Source: Candidatus Pullilachnospira intestinigallinarum
GTDB taxonomy: Bacteria > Bacillota > Clostridia > Lachnospirales > Lachnospiraceae
Assembly: GCA_018711275.1 (NCBI GenBank)
Contig: DVIN01000017.1
Coordinates: forward strand, 35,281 to 99,280
Reading direction: 5' to 3'
Length of the DNA stretch: 64,000 bases
In this document: positions 22,683-32,422 of the stretch, piece after piece
Position numbering within the stretch: the stretch's first letter is position 1
Layout: every line of letters begins with the position of its first letter
Position numbers and translations under genes: made by a program
The notes under the pieces: model-generated
Database searches by the model: none
The model's input: the letters and a program-made list of their open reading frames with translations, nothing else
Told to the model about the DNA's origin: nothing

Positions 22683-23309
22683 TTAAAACTCCCAGAGTTC
22701 TCTTGCTTCCTGGTCAAACTCCTCCTCCCGGAAGAAGGTTTTCCGATCCTTTTCCCCGATGGGACGCAGTACGCGGCAGGGGCTTCCCACAGCCACCACG
22801 TCTGCGGGAATATCTTTCGTCACAACACTCCCGGCTCCGATCACGGAATTCTCCCCAATGGTGACTCCCGGCAGGATCACCACATTGGCTCCCACCCATA
22901 CGTTCCGGCCGATATGTACTTCTTTATTATACTGGATGCCGTCCCTGCGAAGCTGCGGAAGCACCGGATGACCGGCAGTGGCAATGGTCACATTAGGTCC
23001 GAACATTACGGCGTCGCCGATATACACCTCGCCGTCATCCACCACCGTAAAATTAAAATTGGCATACACCCGGTTTCCCATATGAATGTGGTGGCCGCTC
23101 CAGTTGGCGTAAAAGGGAGGCTGAATAAAACACCCTTCTCCACATTCCGCAAACATTTCCTTCATCCAGGCGTTTCGCTCCTTTTCCGCATCCACCGGCA
23201 ACTCATTAAATTCCTTCAGACGGCCCAGATACGGATACTGCTCCCTGATAATTTCTTCATCGCCCGGATCATAGATCAGACCCGCCATCATTCGTTCTTT
23301 CTGCGTCAT
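22683..23309 (-). CDS. Sugar O-acetyltransferase (maltose/galactoside acetyltransferase, left-handed beta-helix)
   Basis: MTQKERMMAGLIYDPGDEEI...GNRVYANFNFTVVDDGEVYIGDAVMFGPNVTIATAGHP...NVWVGANVVILPGVTIGENSVIGAGSVVTKDIP. Confidence 0.92.
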   Translation of the reverse strand: MTQKERMMAGLIYDPGDEEIIREQYPYLGRLKEFNELPVDAEKERNAWMKEMFAECGEGCFIQPPFYANWSGHHIHMGNRVYANFNFTVVDDGEVYIGDAVMFGPNVTIATAGHPVLPQLRRDGIQYNKEVHIGRNVWVGANVVILPGVTIGENSVIGAGSVVTKDIPADVVAVGSPCRVLRPIGEKDRKTFFREEEFDQEARELWEF

Positions 23310-23383
23310 TTTTCTTTCTCCTTTTCTTCTCATCCCTGTGCGGTTTTTTATTCTTTCTCATTCTCCGAAGGGCACCGGCCGCA

Positions 23384-25147
23384 TCACATCTGCTGCCAGG
23401 ACACCCATGTGCGCATGGAGGAAGTAACTCCCTCGCCTGTATTGGGATGCTGTACGGAGTAAACCAGATCCGCCAGAATCAGGCACAGCAGCACCACCGC
23501 CAGCACAATCCGGATTTTTCCTGGAATCTTTAAAAACAGTTCATCCAGATACGGCCCCACAAAATACAGAATAACCATACAGCCGATGGCAAATACCAGC
23601 AGTCCCTCCAGGCAGATTCTTCCATGAATATTCATGAAATTTCCCGTATAATCCCACCATTTCAGCTTCATGGTTTTCCAGAGAACCGCGGCCGTCACAT
23701 ACTCCAGAATTCCCGACATCACGAAAGATGCGACAAAAACCGTCAGAGGACGTTTTACCAGGCGATGGAAAAGGAGAAGTGCCAGGACGCCTCCCGTCCC
23801 ATAGATGGGGAGCCAGGGTCCGAACAACATTCCACGGTTGACAAACACACCGTCTGAAAACAGATGCAGGGATACCTCCCACAGCCAGCCGATCATGGAA
23901 AATGCGAAGAAGAACAGGATATACGACAGCAGCGAATACTGCCTGACCACATCCACCTGGAGAAAACCGCTGTAATGCACCGGCATGGGGAACAGCCCGT
24001 CCTGGTAATCTGCCCCCAGTCCCACAGCCACCATTCCCTCCGGCAGACGGTTATACAGTTTTCTGCTTCCATCCGGCTCCGTATTCAGCCGGTAATAAAT
24101 TTTTTCCGAAGCCTCGTTTTCAAAGGGATTCACCACATAGCTCTGAGCCACCAGCACGGGATCTTCTTCCGCCGGATCCAGATAATAATCGTGGAGCAGT
24201 TCCCAGCCATCCAGTTTTTCATCCATGGCCTTTTTTCTCAGAGCAAAGTACAGCTCCGCGAACGTTGCGGTATAATAAGGATTCAGCCAGAAAATATCCA
24301 CCAGCCCCAGGGTAAACATATTGAGGAGCATCCAGGGGAAAAAGCTGAGTTCCATCACAAAGGCACGCCATTTGTTTCCCTTCATCATCTTTCTGGACAG
24401 AAGAAATATCTGTTTTCTGTCCGCCGCCGGATTTTCCGCAAGAATATAGGGCACCATCAGATAGGAATAGGACTTAATCAGACCTCCCACAATCGTCAGG
24501 CTCCACAGCACCGTATAGACTGTCTTCAGCAGCATCACCACCGCCTGGTTTCCCACATGTTTTACCCGAAAGGGAAAGAAGATCCGCCGCAGATCCGTAC
24601 TGTAATAGCGGTGATTCTCCATAAAGAACCGGCAGCCACCCAACACCAGCAGGTTTTTCAGGAACATCCAGATCAGAACGGTGAGTATCACGCCCAGAAA
24701 AATAACGATTGCCGAACCGATGGCATCCCGGAATACCAGCTGGTTGAGTCCATTGATGATTCCGTACACAATGGAATCTGAGGAATTGATGTTGTTGACA
24801 AAAAATCCGATGACGCCATTGTATTCTTTTTCCACCTGATCGGACTTTCTGACATACTGATCTTCCAGCCCCTGAAACAGCTCCCTGACAATCTGGATAT
24901 TGGATTTTCCCGGATCCAGCCTGATTTCCGCCGGCATATCGTCGGGAAGCGTAGCATCCCCGTCCATATCGTCACTGTTTTTCTCCATGGTAAATGCAAT
25001 CCGCTGATCAATACCTTCAATGACAGAAAAAGGATTTCCAAACAGACCCGTGGTAAATGTCAGAATCAGGCAGATGATCACACAGCGCCAGTAATTATGA
25101 CGGAGCGACTTTCTGGCGTTTATTTTCAGTTGTTTTCTTTTCCACAT
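23384..25147 (-). CDS. DUF975 membrane protein fused to a CmpB-like putative ABC-transporter-type membrane domain
   Basis: N-terminus MWKRKQLKINARKSLRHNYWRC and mid region are DUF975-like; C-terminus FFFAFSMIGWLWEVSLH...NRGMLFGPWLPIYGTGGVLALLL...WWDYTGNFMNIHGRICLEG is CmpB-like. Confidence 0.75.
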   Translation of the reverse strand: MWKRKQLKINARKSLRHNYWRCVIICLILTFTTGLFGNPFSVIEGIDQRIAFTMEKNSDDMDGDATLPDDMPAEIRLDPGKSNIQIVRELFQGLEDQYVRKSDQVEKEYNGVIGFFVNNINSSDSIVYGIINGLNQLVFRDAIGSAIVIFLGVILTVLIWMFLKNLLVLGGCRFFMENHRYYSTDLRRIFFPFRVKHVGNQAVVMLLKTVYTVLWSLTIVGGLIKSYSYLMVPYILAENPAADRKQIFLLSRKMMKGNKWRAFVMELSFFPWMLLNMFTLGLVDIFWLNPYYTATFAELYFALRKKAMDEKLDGWELLHDYYLDPAEEDPVLVAQSYVVNPFENEASEKIYYRLNTEPDGSRKLYNRLPEGMVAVGLGADYQDGLFPMPVHYSGFLQVDVVRQYSLLSYILFFFAFSMIGWLWEVSLHLFSDGVFVNRGMLFGPWLPIYGTGGVLALLLFHRLVKRPLTVFVASFVMSGILEYVTAAVLWKTMKLKWWDYTGNFMNIHGRICLEGLLVFAIGCMVILYFVGPYLDELFLKIPGKIRIVLAVVLLCLILADLVYSVQHPNTGEGVTSSMRTWVSWQQM

Positions 25148-25150
25148 ATT

Positions 25151-26020
25151 TTACCGATGATCCCCCAGGAAAAACAGAGCCACAGTTCCCGGGCCGGAAT
25201 GCGTTCCGATGGTCGCCCCGATGATATTGATAAGGAAATCCTGATATCCGAACCGCTCCTGTACCAGCTGCTTTACATATTCTGCGTCTGCCAGACAGTC
25301 GCCATGGCTGATAAAGATCTTTGTCTGCTTATCTCTCCAGTCTCCAATGCGTTCTTCCATCATATCCACCAGCTTGATCAGGGATTTTTTCCGTCCTCTC
25401 ACCTTTCCCAGCGGAATCAGATGTCCTTCATTGTCCACATGAAGCACCGGTTTGATGTTAATCATGGTTCCCAGAACCGCGGCCGCCCTGGATACCCTTC
25501 CGCCCCGGTAGAGATGGTTCAGATCATCCACGGTAAATACATGGCAGAAATTCAGCTTATGCGCTTCCAGCCAACCGGCGATTTCTTCCATATCTTTGCC
25601 TGCTTTTTTCATCTCCACTGCATAATCCACGAACAGCCCCTCGCCCAGAGAAGCGCAGAGGGAATCCACCACGATGATCTTTCTGTCCGGATAACTCTCC
25701 CCGAGCTCTTCCGCCGCAATCTTCGCACTGTTGCAGCTGCCGCTCAGTCCGGAAGAAAACGCCAGATGCAGAATATCTTTTCCTGAATCCAGAATCGGCC
25801 GCCAGGTATCCATCGTCTCCTCCGCATTGGCCTGCGAAGTGGTGGGCATGGAGCCCTGTCGCATTCTCTGATAAAATTCCTTCGGATCCATCTCTGCATT
25901 CTTCTTATAATTTTTCCCATCCAGCGTATAGGACAGATACAGATATTCAATATGATTTTTCTCATAATAATCGTGAGGAAGATCCGTTGTATTATCTGTG
26001 GTAATCACAAAATCTCTCAT
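25151..26020 (-). CDS. DegV family (fatty-acid-binding) protein
   Basis: MRDFVITTDNTTDLPHDYYEKNHIEYLYLSYTLDGKNY; AFSSGLSGSCNSA; HSGPGTVALFFLG. Confidence 0.92.
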   Translation of the reverse strand: MRDFVITTDNTTDLPHDYYEKNHIEYLYLSYTLDGKNYKKNAEMDPKEFYQRMRQGSMPTTSQANAEETMDTWRPILDSGKDILHLAFSSGLSGSCNSAKIAAEELGESYPDRKIIVVDSLCASLGEGLFVDYAVEMKKAGKDMEEIAGWLEAHKLNFCHVFTVDDLNHLYRGGRVSRAAAVLGTMINIKPVLHVDNEGHLIPLGKVRGRKKSLIKLVDMMEERIGDWRDKQTKIFISHGDCLADAEYVKQLVQERFGYQDFLINIIGATIGTHSGPGTVALFFLGDHR

Positions 26021-26151
26021 TTCCTTTCTCCTTTCTTCTCTCATGGCATACCGGCCGCAAAGCGGATCGGATGCCTGCGCGTCCGCCGGAAAATCGCAGC
26101 CGCAAAACGGGCGGAAAAAACCGGCGCTGAAATCGCTCATGCATATGGTAA

Positions 26152-27375
26152 TTATACCATGGCCGCTTCCACCGTCTCAACTGCTTTTTTCATCTGCGGA
26201 TCCCGGGACAGCCACTGTGTTTCGGGAACATCAGAGAAATCAAAATCCGACTCCAGCGGATCCTGATCTTCGGGCCACTCCACCTCCACATCGGGCGTGA
26301 TGCCGGTACCGTGGATATTGACACCGCTGGGCGTATAATATTTGGCGATGGTAAGTTTGACGGCGCTGCCGTCCTCCAGCGCATAGGTTTCCTGAACAAT
26401 CCCTTTTCCGAAGGTAGTGGTTCCCACCAGGGTTCCCACCTGATAATCTTTCACAGCGCCGGCAAAAATCTCCGCGGCGCTGGCGCTGTTTTCATTGACC
26501 AACACTGCCATGGGAATCTGAATGGGTGTGTTTCCTTCTCCGGTATGCTCCACCCGGTTCCCATTCTTATCCTCCGTGTACACAATCAGTCCCTCGGGAA
26601 GAATCTGTTCCAGTGTCTCACAGACCGCGTCCAGAAGCCCTCCGGGATTATTGCGCAAATCCATGACCAGTCCCTTCATCCCCTGTTCCTGCAGGGACTG
26701 ATACAGTGTTTCGAACTGCTCCGGTGTTCCTTCCGTAAAACGGGAAATTCGGATATAACCGATCTGATTTTCCAGCATTCTTCCGGTCACCACCGTCATC
26801 TCCACCTCGGCAGCCTGCACAGTTACGGTGATCGCTTCCCGGTCGTCCCCCCGCAGCAGTGTCAGCGATGCCTCCTCCCCATTCTGCAGGCGGCCGGCCA
26901 GTTCCTCCAGCTCCATATCCCCAATGGCTTCTCCGTTCAGTTCCACCAGCTGATCCCCTGCCTGGATCCCTGCCTTCTGGGCGGGACTGTCCTGATAAAC
27001 TTCCTGAACTGTAATTTCTCCCGTCTCCGCGTCTTTCATCATGGAAAGCCCGATTCCCTGATATTTTCCCTCCGCAGACTCCATCAGATTCTGGTACTGA
27101 TCGGGAGAATAATATCCGGAATAGGGATCCTCCAGGCTGGCTACCATTCCTGCGTACATACCGTCAGCCATACGCTCCTCATCCACGCCGTCCAGGTACT
27201 TTTCTTCCATCAGACGCTGAACGGTCACTGCCTTCCTTCCGGTCTTTCCGGAAATGGCTGAATCCGAAAATGGGAAAACGCCATAATACAGATAATATCC
27301 TCCGCACAGAACCAGAAACGCTGCCGCCACACCCAGAAGAATCCCCCCGATAAATGTTTTTTTTCTGTCGCTCAT
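26152..27375 (-). CDS. S41 family C-terminal processing peptidase
   Basis: N-terminal TM anchor, PDZ region, GLVMDLRNNPGGLLDAVCE...VLVNENSASAAEIFAGAVKDYQVGTLVGTTTFGKGIVQ. Confidence 0.93.
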   Translation of the reverse strand: MSDRKKTFIGGILLGVAAAFLVLCGGYYLYYGVFPFSDSAISGKTGRKAVTVQRLMEEKYLDGVDEERMADGMYAGMVASLEDPYSGYYSPDQYQNLMESAEGKYQGIGLSMMKDAETGEITVQEVYQDSPAQKAGIQAGDQLVELNGEAIGDMELEELAGRLQNGEEASLTLLRGDDREAITVTVQAAEVEMTVVTGRMLENQIGYIRISRFTEGTPEQFETLYQSLQEQGMKGLVMDLRNNPGGLLDAVCETLEQILPEGLIVYTEDKNGNRVEHTGEGNTPIQIPMAVLVNENSASAAEIFAGAVKDYQVGTLVGTTTFGKGIVQETYALEDGSAVKLTIAKYYTPSGVNIHGTGITPDVEVEWPEDQDPLESDFDFSDVPETQWLSRDPQMKKAVETVEAAMV

Positions 27376-27450
27376 GCTTAACTCCTCCCGATCGCTCTGC
27401 CGCGTTTTTTCAAACACCGGCGGCCCGACTTTCAAACCGCATTGTTTTTG

Positions 27451-27502
27451 TCATAAAGGAAGCTCCAAAAGATGAACATTCATCTTCTGAAGCTTTCCCG
27501 TC
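27451..27502 (-). terminator. Hairpin between ftsX and the S41 peptidase gene
   Basis: Reverse strand AGCTTCAGAAGATGAA-TG-TTCATCTTTTGGAGCT inverted repeat; weak T tract. Confidence 0.5.
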
Positions 27503-27530
27503 TGTCTAGTATATTCCATTGAAAAACCGC

Positions 27531-28472
27531 TTATACCTTCAGATGCTTTCTGATGGTAATGATACTTCCGAAAAGACCGATTCCCATTCCCAGCACCAGT
27601 CCCACAGGGGCCAGCACCTCAAAAACCTGATTCACGTTCAGAAACTGAATCACACTGGTAAGGACACTGAATCTGGTCAGTATGTACTCCACCACCCGGT
27701 TATATAATACATACAGCAGGGCCAGCGGTATCACAGAACCGATCAGCCCGATAATAATTCCTTCGATGAGGAACGGAGCCCGCACGAAAAAGTTGGTGGC
27801 TCCAATCAGCTTCATAATGCCGATTTCTTCCTTACGGATAGAAATACCGATGGCCACTGTGTTGCTGATCAGGAACACAGCCACACACAGCAGAATCAGA
27901 ATAATGGCGATGGAAATATAGCTGACCAGCCGGTTAAAGGTGGAAAGGGTGGTGGTGGCGCCCTGCAGCTGATTCACCTCGCGGACCCCATCCATCTGTT
28001 CAATTTCCTGGACGATCCGATCCTGATCCTCAATGTTGTCCACATATACCGTATAGCTGGAAGACTGGGCCAGCGGATTGTCATTGCTGAAGCCTTCCTT
28101 ATACATCTCCTCATCATCCATACCGCTGAAATACTGCTGGCTGAACTCTTCCCATGCCTCATCTGCGGATATGTACTTTACATCCGTTACCCCCTTCAGA
28201 TTCCAGATCTGGTTTCCGATGGCATCGATGGATGCCTGATCCAAGCCGTCGTCAAACATGACGGTCACTCCCACATTTTCCTCCACAGACTGCACGATAT
28301 AGCGAAAATTAATCACAATGGAAAAGAACAGTCCAAATAGAAAAATACACGCGGTCATGGTGGCAATGGAAGCCAGGGAGAACATAAAATTTCTCCAGAT
28401 ATTCTTAATTCCCTGCTTGGCGCTGTAGCCGATTGTACTAATTCTCAATGTATTCACCTTCCTGTTCGTCAC
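27531..28472 (-). CDS. ftsX: Cell-division ABC transporter permease FtsX
   Basis: Four-TM FtsX topology, GIKNIWRNFMFSLASIATM N-terminus; overlaps ftsE. Confidence 0.93.
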   Translation of the reverse strand: MTNRKVNTLRISTIGYSAKQGIKNIWRNFMFSLASIATMTACIFLFGLFFSIVINFRYIVQSVEENVGVTVMFDDGLDQASIDAIGNQIWNLKGVTDVKYISADEAWEEFSQQYFSGMDDEEMYKEGFSNDNPLAQSSSYTVYVDNIEDQDRIVQEIEQMDGVREVNQLQGATTTLSTFNRLVSYISIAIILILLCVAVFLISNTVAIGISIRKEEIGIMKLIGATNFFVRAPFLIEGIIIGLIGSVIPLALLYVLYNRVVEYILTRFSVLTSVIQFLNVNQVFEVLAPVGLVLGMGIGLFGSIITIRKHLKV

Positions 28473-29121
28473 TGATCACCACGCCCTTGCGCATGGTAAT
28501 CACACGTTTTCTGAATGCATTCACAATCTCCCGGTTATGGGTTACCACCAGAACGGTAGTTCCCCGCTCATTGATTTCCTCCAGCAGCTTCATAATCTCC
28601 AGGGAATTCTTGGGATCCAGGTTACCGGTGGGCTCATCGGCCAGAAGAATATTGGGCCGGTTCACCAGCGCCCTTGCCAGGGCCACACGCTGCTGCTCGC
28701 CTCCGGATAACTCTCTGGGAAACGATTTGTACTTTTCTGCAAGTCCCACCAGCGTCAGAATCTCCGGCACCCGTTTTTTTATCACCCGGTTGGGCCGTTC
28801 GATGACTCTCTGGGCAAATGCCACATTTTCATATACATTCCGGTCCTTCAGCAGACGGAAATCCTGAAAAACCACACCTACGCCGCGGCGGTACTTGGGT
28901 ATCTGTCTTCTTTTCAGTTTGCCAAGATCCTGATCATTGACCTTGATTGTGCCGGATGTGGGATCCAGCTCCTTCAGCAGAAGCTTGATCAGCGTGGATT
29001 TTCCCGACCCACTGTTTCCCACGATGAACACGAACTCCCCTTTTTCGATGTTCAGCGACACATCATTCAGAGCAGGCTGTCCCTTTGCATAGGACTTGCT
29101 CACATTCTCCAGTGTAATCAT
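28438..29121 (-). CDS. ftsE: Cell-division ABC transporter ATP-binding protein FtsE
   Basis: GNSGSGKSTLIKLLL, ELSGGEQQRVALARALVNRPNILLADEPTGNLDP. Confidence 0.95.
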   Translation of the reverse strand: MITLENVSKSYAKGQPALNDVSLNIEKGEFVFIVGNSGSGKSTLIKLLLKELDPTSGTIKVNDQDLGKLKRRQIPKYRRGVGVVFQDFRLLKDRNVYENVAFAQRVIERPNRVIKKRVPEILTLVGLAEKYKSFPRELSGGEQQRVALARALVNRPNILLADEPTGNLDPKNSLEIMKLLEEINERGTTVLVVTHNREIVNAFRKRVITMRKGVVISDEQEGEYIEN

Positions 29122-29143
29122 TATACTCCTCCTGTACTGACTG

Positions 29144-30241
29144 CTAATAATCCAGTGTTTCCATATATTTCATGTACCGTACCACCATCAGCGCAATCTT
29201 AAACGTTATGGCATCCTCAAAAACCCGCAGATCCAGGCCGGTGCTCTTCTGAAGCTTGTCCAGCCGGTATACCAGCGTATTTCTGTGAATGTACAGCTGA
29301 CGGGAGGTCTCGGATACATTCAGACTGTTCTCAAAGAACTTGTTGATGGTGGTCAGCGTCTCTTCATCGAAATCATCCGGAGATTTATTCTCAAAAATCT
29401 CCTTGATAAACATCTTGCACAGCGGAATGGGCAGCTGATAAATCAGACGTCCGATTCCAAGAGAGCTGTAGGCGATAATCTCCTTTTCATCAAAGAAGAT
29501 CTTTCCCACATCCAGCGCCATCCGCGCCTCCTTATAAGAACGGGAGACTTCCTTCAGTTCCCTGACGATGGTTCCGTAGGCAATATGATGGCCGGCGCCC
29601 TCATTTCCCAGCGCCGCCGCGTTCAGAATACTTCTGGCGATCTGTTCCATCTGCTCATACCCGTCGTCCGGTCCCACTTCTTTTACGATGATAATACTCT
29701 TCTCATCCACGGCGGTGATAAAATCGCCGCTTTTCCCCTGGAAAACGCTTTTCACATTCTCCAGCACATTATAATCTTTTCCGGGACTTACTTCAAGGAT
29801 GAAAACCACTCTCCGGACGTCCGGTTCAATATGCAACTTTTTTGCCCGGTTATAGATGTCCACCAGCAGCAGGTTGTCCAACAGCAGGTTCTTGATGAAA
29901 TTGTCCTTATCGAACCGCTCCTTGTAAGCCACCAGCAGGCCCTGCAGCTGAAAAGCCGCCAGTTTTCCCACCATGTAGCTGTCCTCATTGCCCCCTGCGG
30001 CAATCAGCACATACTCCAGGCGATGCTCATCATATACCTTGAAAAACTGAAAATCCCGGATCACCTGGCTGTCAGCCTGAGATTCCGCAAACGTCACAAT
30101 CTCTCCGGAACCGATTTCCTGATCCTGAAACGTGGAAGCGAGGATCTTTCCCTCTGTATCCGCCACGCTGAAATCCATTCTTGAAATCCCCCTCAAACCT
30201 TCTATGGTACTTTGAAGGATCTGGTTTGAAATCATAATCAT
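29144..30241 (-). CDS. CdaR/PucR-type sugar-diacid regulator with C-terminal helix-turn-helix
   Basis: C-terminal FFENSLNVSETSRQLYIHRNTLVYRLDKLQKSTGLDLRVFEDAITFKIALMV. Confidence 0.85.
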   Translation of the reverse strand: MIMISNQILQSTIEGLRGISRMDFSVADTEGKILASTFQDQEIGSGEIVTFAESQADSQVIRDFQFFKVYDEHRLEYVLIAAGGNEDSYMVGKLAAFQLQGLLVAYKERFDKDNFIKNLLLDNLLLVDIYNRAKKLHIEPDVRRVVFILEVSPGKDYNVLENVKSVFQGKSGDFITAVDEKSIIIVKEVGPDDGYEQMEQIARSILNAAALGNEGAGHHIAYGTIVRELKEVSRSYKEARMALDVGKIFFDEKEIIAYSSLGIGRLIYQLPIPLCKMFIKEIFENKSPDDFDEETLTTINKFFENSLNVSETSRQLYIHRNTLVYRLDKLQKSTGLDLRVFEDAITFKIALMVVRYMKYMETLDY

Positions 30242-30318
30242 ACCTTCTTTCTTCCCGCAGTTGTTTTCACAGTCTTTGCCAATTACCCCCAAAGCAAAGT
30301 CTCTTATCGTATATTTTA

Positions 30319-30371
30319 ATATAGTTCATTAAAAAAGGAAAGAGAAAATGTAATAATTTTAACATTTTCAC
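30319..30371. repeat. Left copy of a perfect 52-53 bp direct repeat flanking the IS element
   Basis: ATATAGTTCATTAAAAAAGGAAAGAGAAAATGTAATAATTTTAACATTTTCAC, identical to 32342-32394. Confidence 0.97.
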
Positions 30372-30402
30372 CACAGTTTTGCAGCAACATATGTTCGTTT
30401 AT

Positions 30403-30442
30403 AGCTTGAAAGCCTTTTGTATGGCGGCTTACAAGCTTTTTT
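30403..30442 (+). terminator. Inward-facing terminator hairpin at the IS left end
   Basis: AGCTTGAAAGCC-N11-GGCTTACAAGCT followed by TTTTT. Confidence 0.65.
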
Positions 30443-30525
30443 ATTTTTGAAATTTCGTCATATTTTACTAGCGTTTTATAACGTTTTGTGATATAATAAG
30501 TATTATATGAAACGGAGTACTTATT

Positions 30526-32241
30526 ATGTATCTTAAAAAAACCCCAAACTCTCATGGCCGCATCCGCCTTTCTATTGTTGATACTTATTACGATAAAGCT
30601 AAGAAATGCTCCCGCCAGAAAACCGTGGAATCTATCGGCTGGCTCGATGAACTGGAAAAACAGTACGATGACCCGATCGCTCATTTCACAAAACGGGTAG
30701 CAGAACTTAATGCGGAAAAGCAGAAAAAGCAGGCTCCGATCCTCTTTACTTTCTACGATTCAGACAGACTTTGTATTGGTGATGACTTGCGGAAAAACTT
30801 CGGCTATGCCGCACTGAGCCGGATCTATCATGAACTCGGCATCCATACCTTCCTGACCAACCGGCAGCGTCACTCAAAAGAACGGTATGATGCCAATGCC
30901 ATTATGAAGATGCTTGTCTATTCCCGACTCCTTTTTCCTGCATCAAAGAAATCTTCTTATGATGGCCGGGAACGTTTCTTTGATAGATCGGATTATTCCC
31001 TGGATGATGTCTACCGCTTCCTTTCTTTTTTGGACAAACACAGGGAAAACCTACAGATATGGATGAATGACAGGATCAAAAAGAATTATGGCAGAGATAC
31101 CAGCCTGATCTATTATGATGTTACAAACTACTATTTCGAAACAGATGAACAAAACGGCTTCCTTCACAAAGGCATTTCCAAAGAGCACCGGCCAAATCCG
31201 ATCATACAGATGGGCCTTTTCATGGATAACAGAGGAATTCCTATTACTTATGAGCTCTTTCCCGGCAATACCAATGACTGCCTGACCTACAGGCCAAACT
31301 TTGGACGCATCAAAAAACAGTTTGACCTTGGCCGGGTGATCTCCGTTGCTGACAAAGGAATGACAACAGGCGACAACATCTGGTACACGATCAATACCCC
31401 TACTCATGATGGATATGTTTTCAGCATGTCCATCCGAGGGGCTGAAAAAGGGATCAAAGACTATGTCCTCAAAGAGGAGGGCTACGAGTGGCTTGGCACG
31501 GAATATAAACGAAAATCCCGGAAATCCCCAAGAACGATCCTGGTTACTTCTGTCACTGGCAAAAAGATGAAAAAGCAGGTGGACGAGAAACAGGTTGTCT
31601 TCTGGAGTGAAAAATACGCCAAGCGGGCAAAAGCTGAACGGGAAACCGCACTGGCAAAGGCCAGGGATCTGGCGCAAAATCCAGGGAATTATACCAGAGC
31701 CACTTCTTATGGGGCAGCAAAATATGTCAAAAAAATAGACTACGACAAGGAAACCGGTGAGATCCTTGCCGCCTCATCCATACTGGACATTGACGAAGAA
31801 AAGATCCGTGAAGAGGAAGCGCTAGATGGTTACTATATGCTCCTGACCAGTGAAATAGAAGCAACGGATGATGAGATCATCGACATGTACCGGGGATTAT
31901 GGCGGATCGAAGAGTCTTTTAAGGTAACCAAAAGCGAACTGGAAGCCAGACCCGTATATGTCTGGACAAAAGAACATATCGAAGCACATTTTCTGATCTG
32001 TTTTGTAGCCTTGACGATAGCAAGGATACTGGAAAATAAGTTGGAACACAAATACAGCGTTGGAAAAATCCTGGACTCCCTGTCAAAAGCAGAATGCAGC
32101 CTGGTCCAGCAAAACTACTATCTATTCGATTACTATGATGAAATACTAAAAGAGATTGGCTTGATTATGGATATTGATTTCGGGAAGCGTATCCGTACTC
32201 TGGGAGAAATAAAAAAAATATTGGCAAAGACAAAAAAATAG
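30526..32241 (+). CDS. IS1634 family transposase
   Basis: LYSRLLFPASKKSS, YYDVTNYYFETDEQ...GISKEHRPNPIIQMGLFMDNRGIPITYELFPGN, YRGLWRIEESFKVTKSELEARPVYVWTKEHIEAHFLICFVAL. Confidence 0.92.
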   Translation: MYLKKTPNSHGRIRLSIVDTYYDKAKKCSRQKTVESIGWLDELEKQYDDPIAHFTKRVAELNAEKQKKQAPILFTFYDSDRLCIGDDLRKNFGYAALSRIYHELGIHTFLTNRQRHSKERYDANAIMKMLVYSRLLFPASKKSSYDGRERFFDRSDYSLDDVYRFLSFLDKHRENLQIWMNDRIKKNYGRDTSLIYYDVTNYYFETDEQNGFLHKGISKEHRPNPIIQMGLFMDNRGIPITYELFPGNTNDCLTYRPNFGRIKKQFDLGRVISVADKGMTTGDNIWYTINTPTHDGYVFSMSIRGAEKGIKDYVLKEEGYEWLGTEYKRKSRKSPRTILVTSVTGKKMKKQVDEKQVVFWSEKYAKRAKAERETALAKARDLAQNPGNYTRATSYGAAKYVKKIDYDKETGEILAASSILDIDEEKIREEEALDGYYMLLTSEIEATDDEIIDMYRGLWRIEESFKVTKSELEARPVYVWTKEHIEAHFLICFVALTIARILENKLEHKYSVGKILDSLSKAECSLVQQNYYLFDYYDEILKEIGLIMDIDFGKRIRTLGEIKKILAKTKK

Positions 32242-32274
32242 AAAAAACGCCATAAAAAAATGACAAAATAGCAA

Positions 32275-32316
32275 GGCCGTAATCCCGCATAACTACTGGG
32301 ATTACGGCCATTTTCA
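32275..32316 (+). terminator. Terminator downstream of the transposase
   Basis: GGCCGTAATCCC-N11-GGGATTACGGCC followed by ATTTTC; perfect 12-bp stem. Confidence 0.75.
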
Positions 32317-32341
32317 ATTCATTTTATCTGCAAAAGTCAGG

Positions 32342-32394
32342 ATATAGTTCATTAAAAAAGGAAAGAGAAAATGTAATAATTTTAACATTTTCAC
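32342..32394. repeat. Right copy of the direct repeat flanking the IS element
   Basis: Identical to 30319-30371 (offset 2023). Confidence 0.97.
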
Positions 32395-32422
32395 AATATT
32401 TTAAGAAATCAAATACGGATGA

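Larger units (their letters stand above)
30371..32341 (+). mobile_element. IS1634-family (IS4-like DDE) insertion sequence, about 1.97 kb
   Basis: Transposase ORF; imperfect 14-bp terminal inverted repeats CCACAGTTTTGCAG / CCTGACTTTTGCAG (11/14); flanked by a 52-53 bp direct repeat. Confidence 0.85.
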
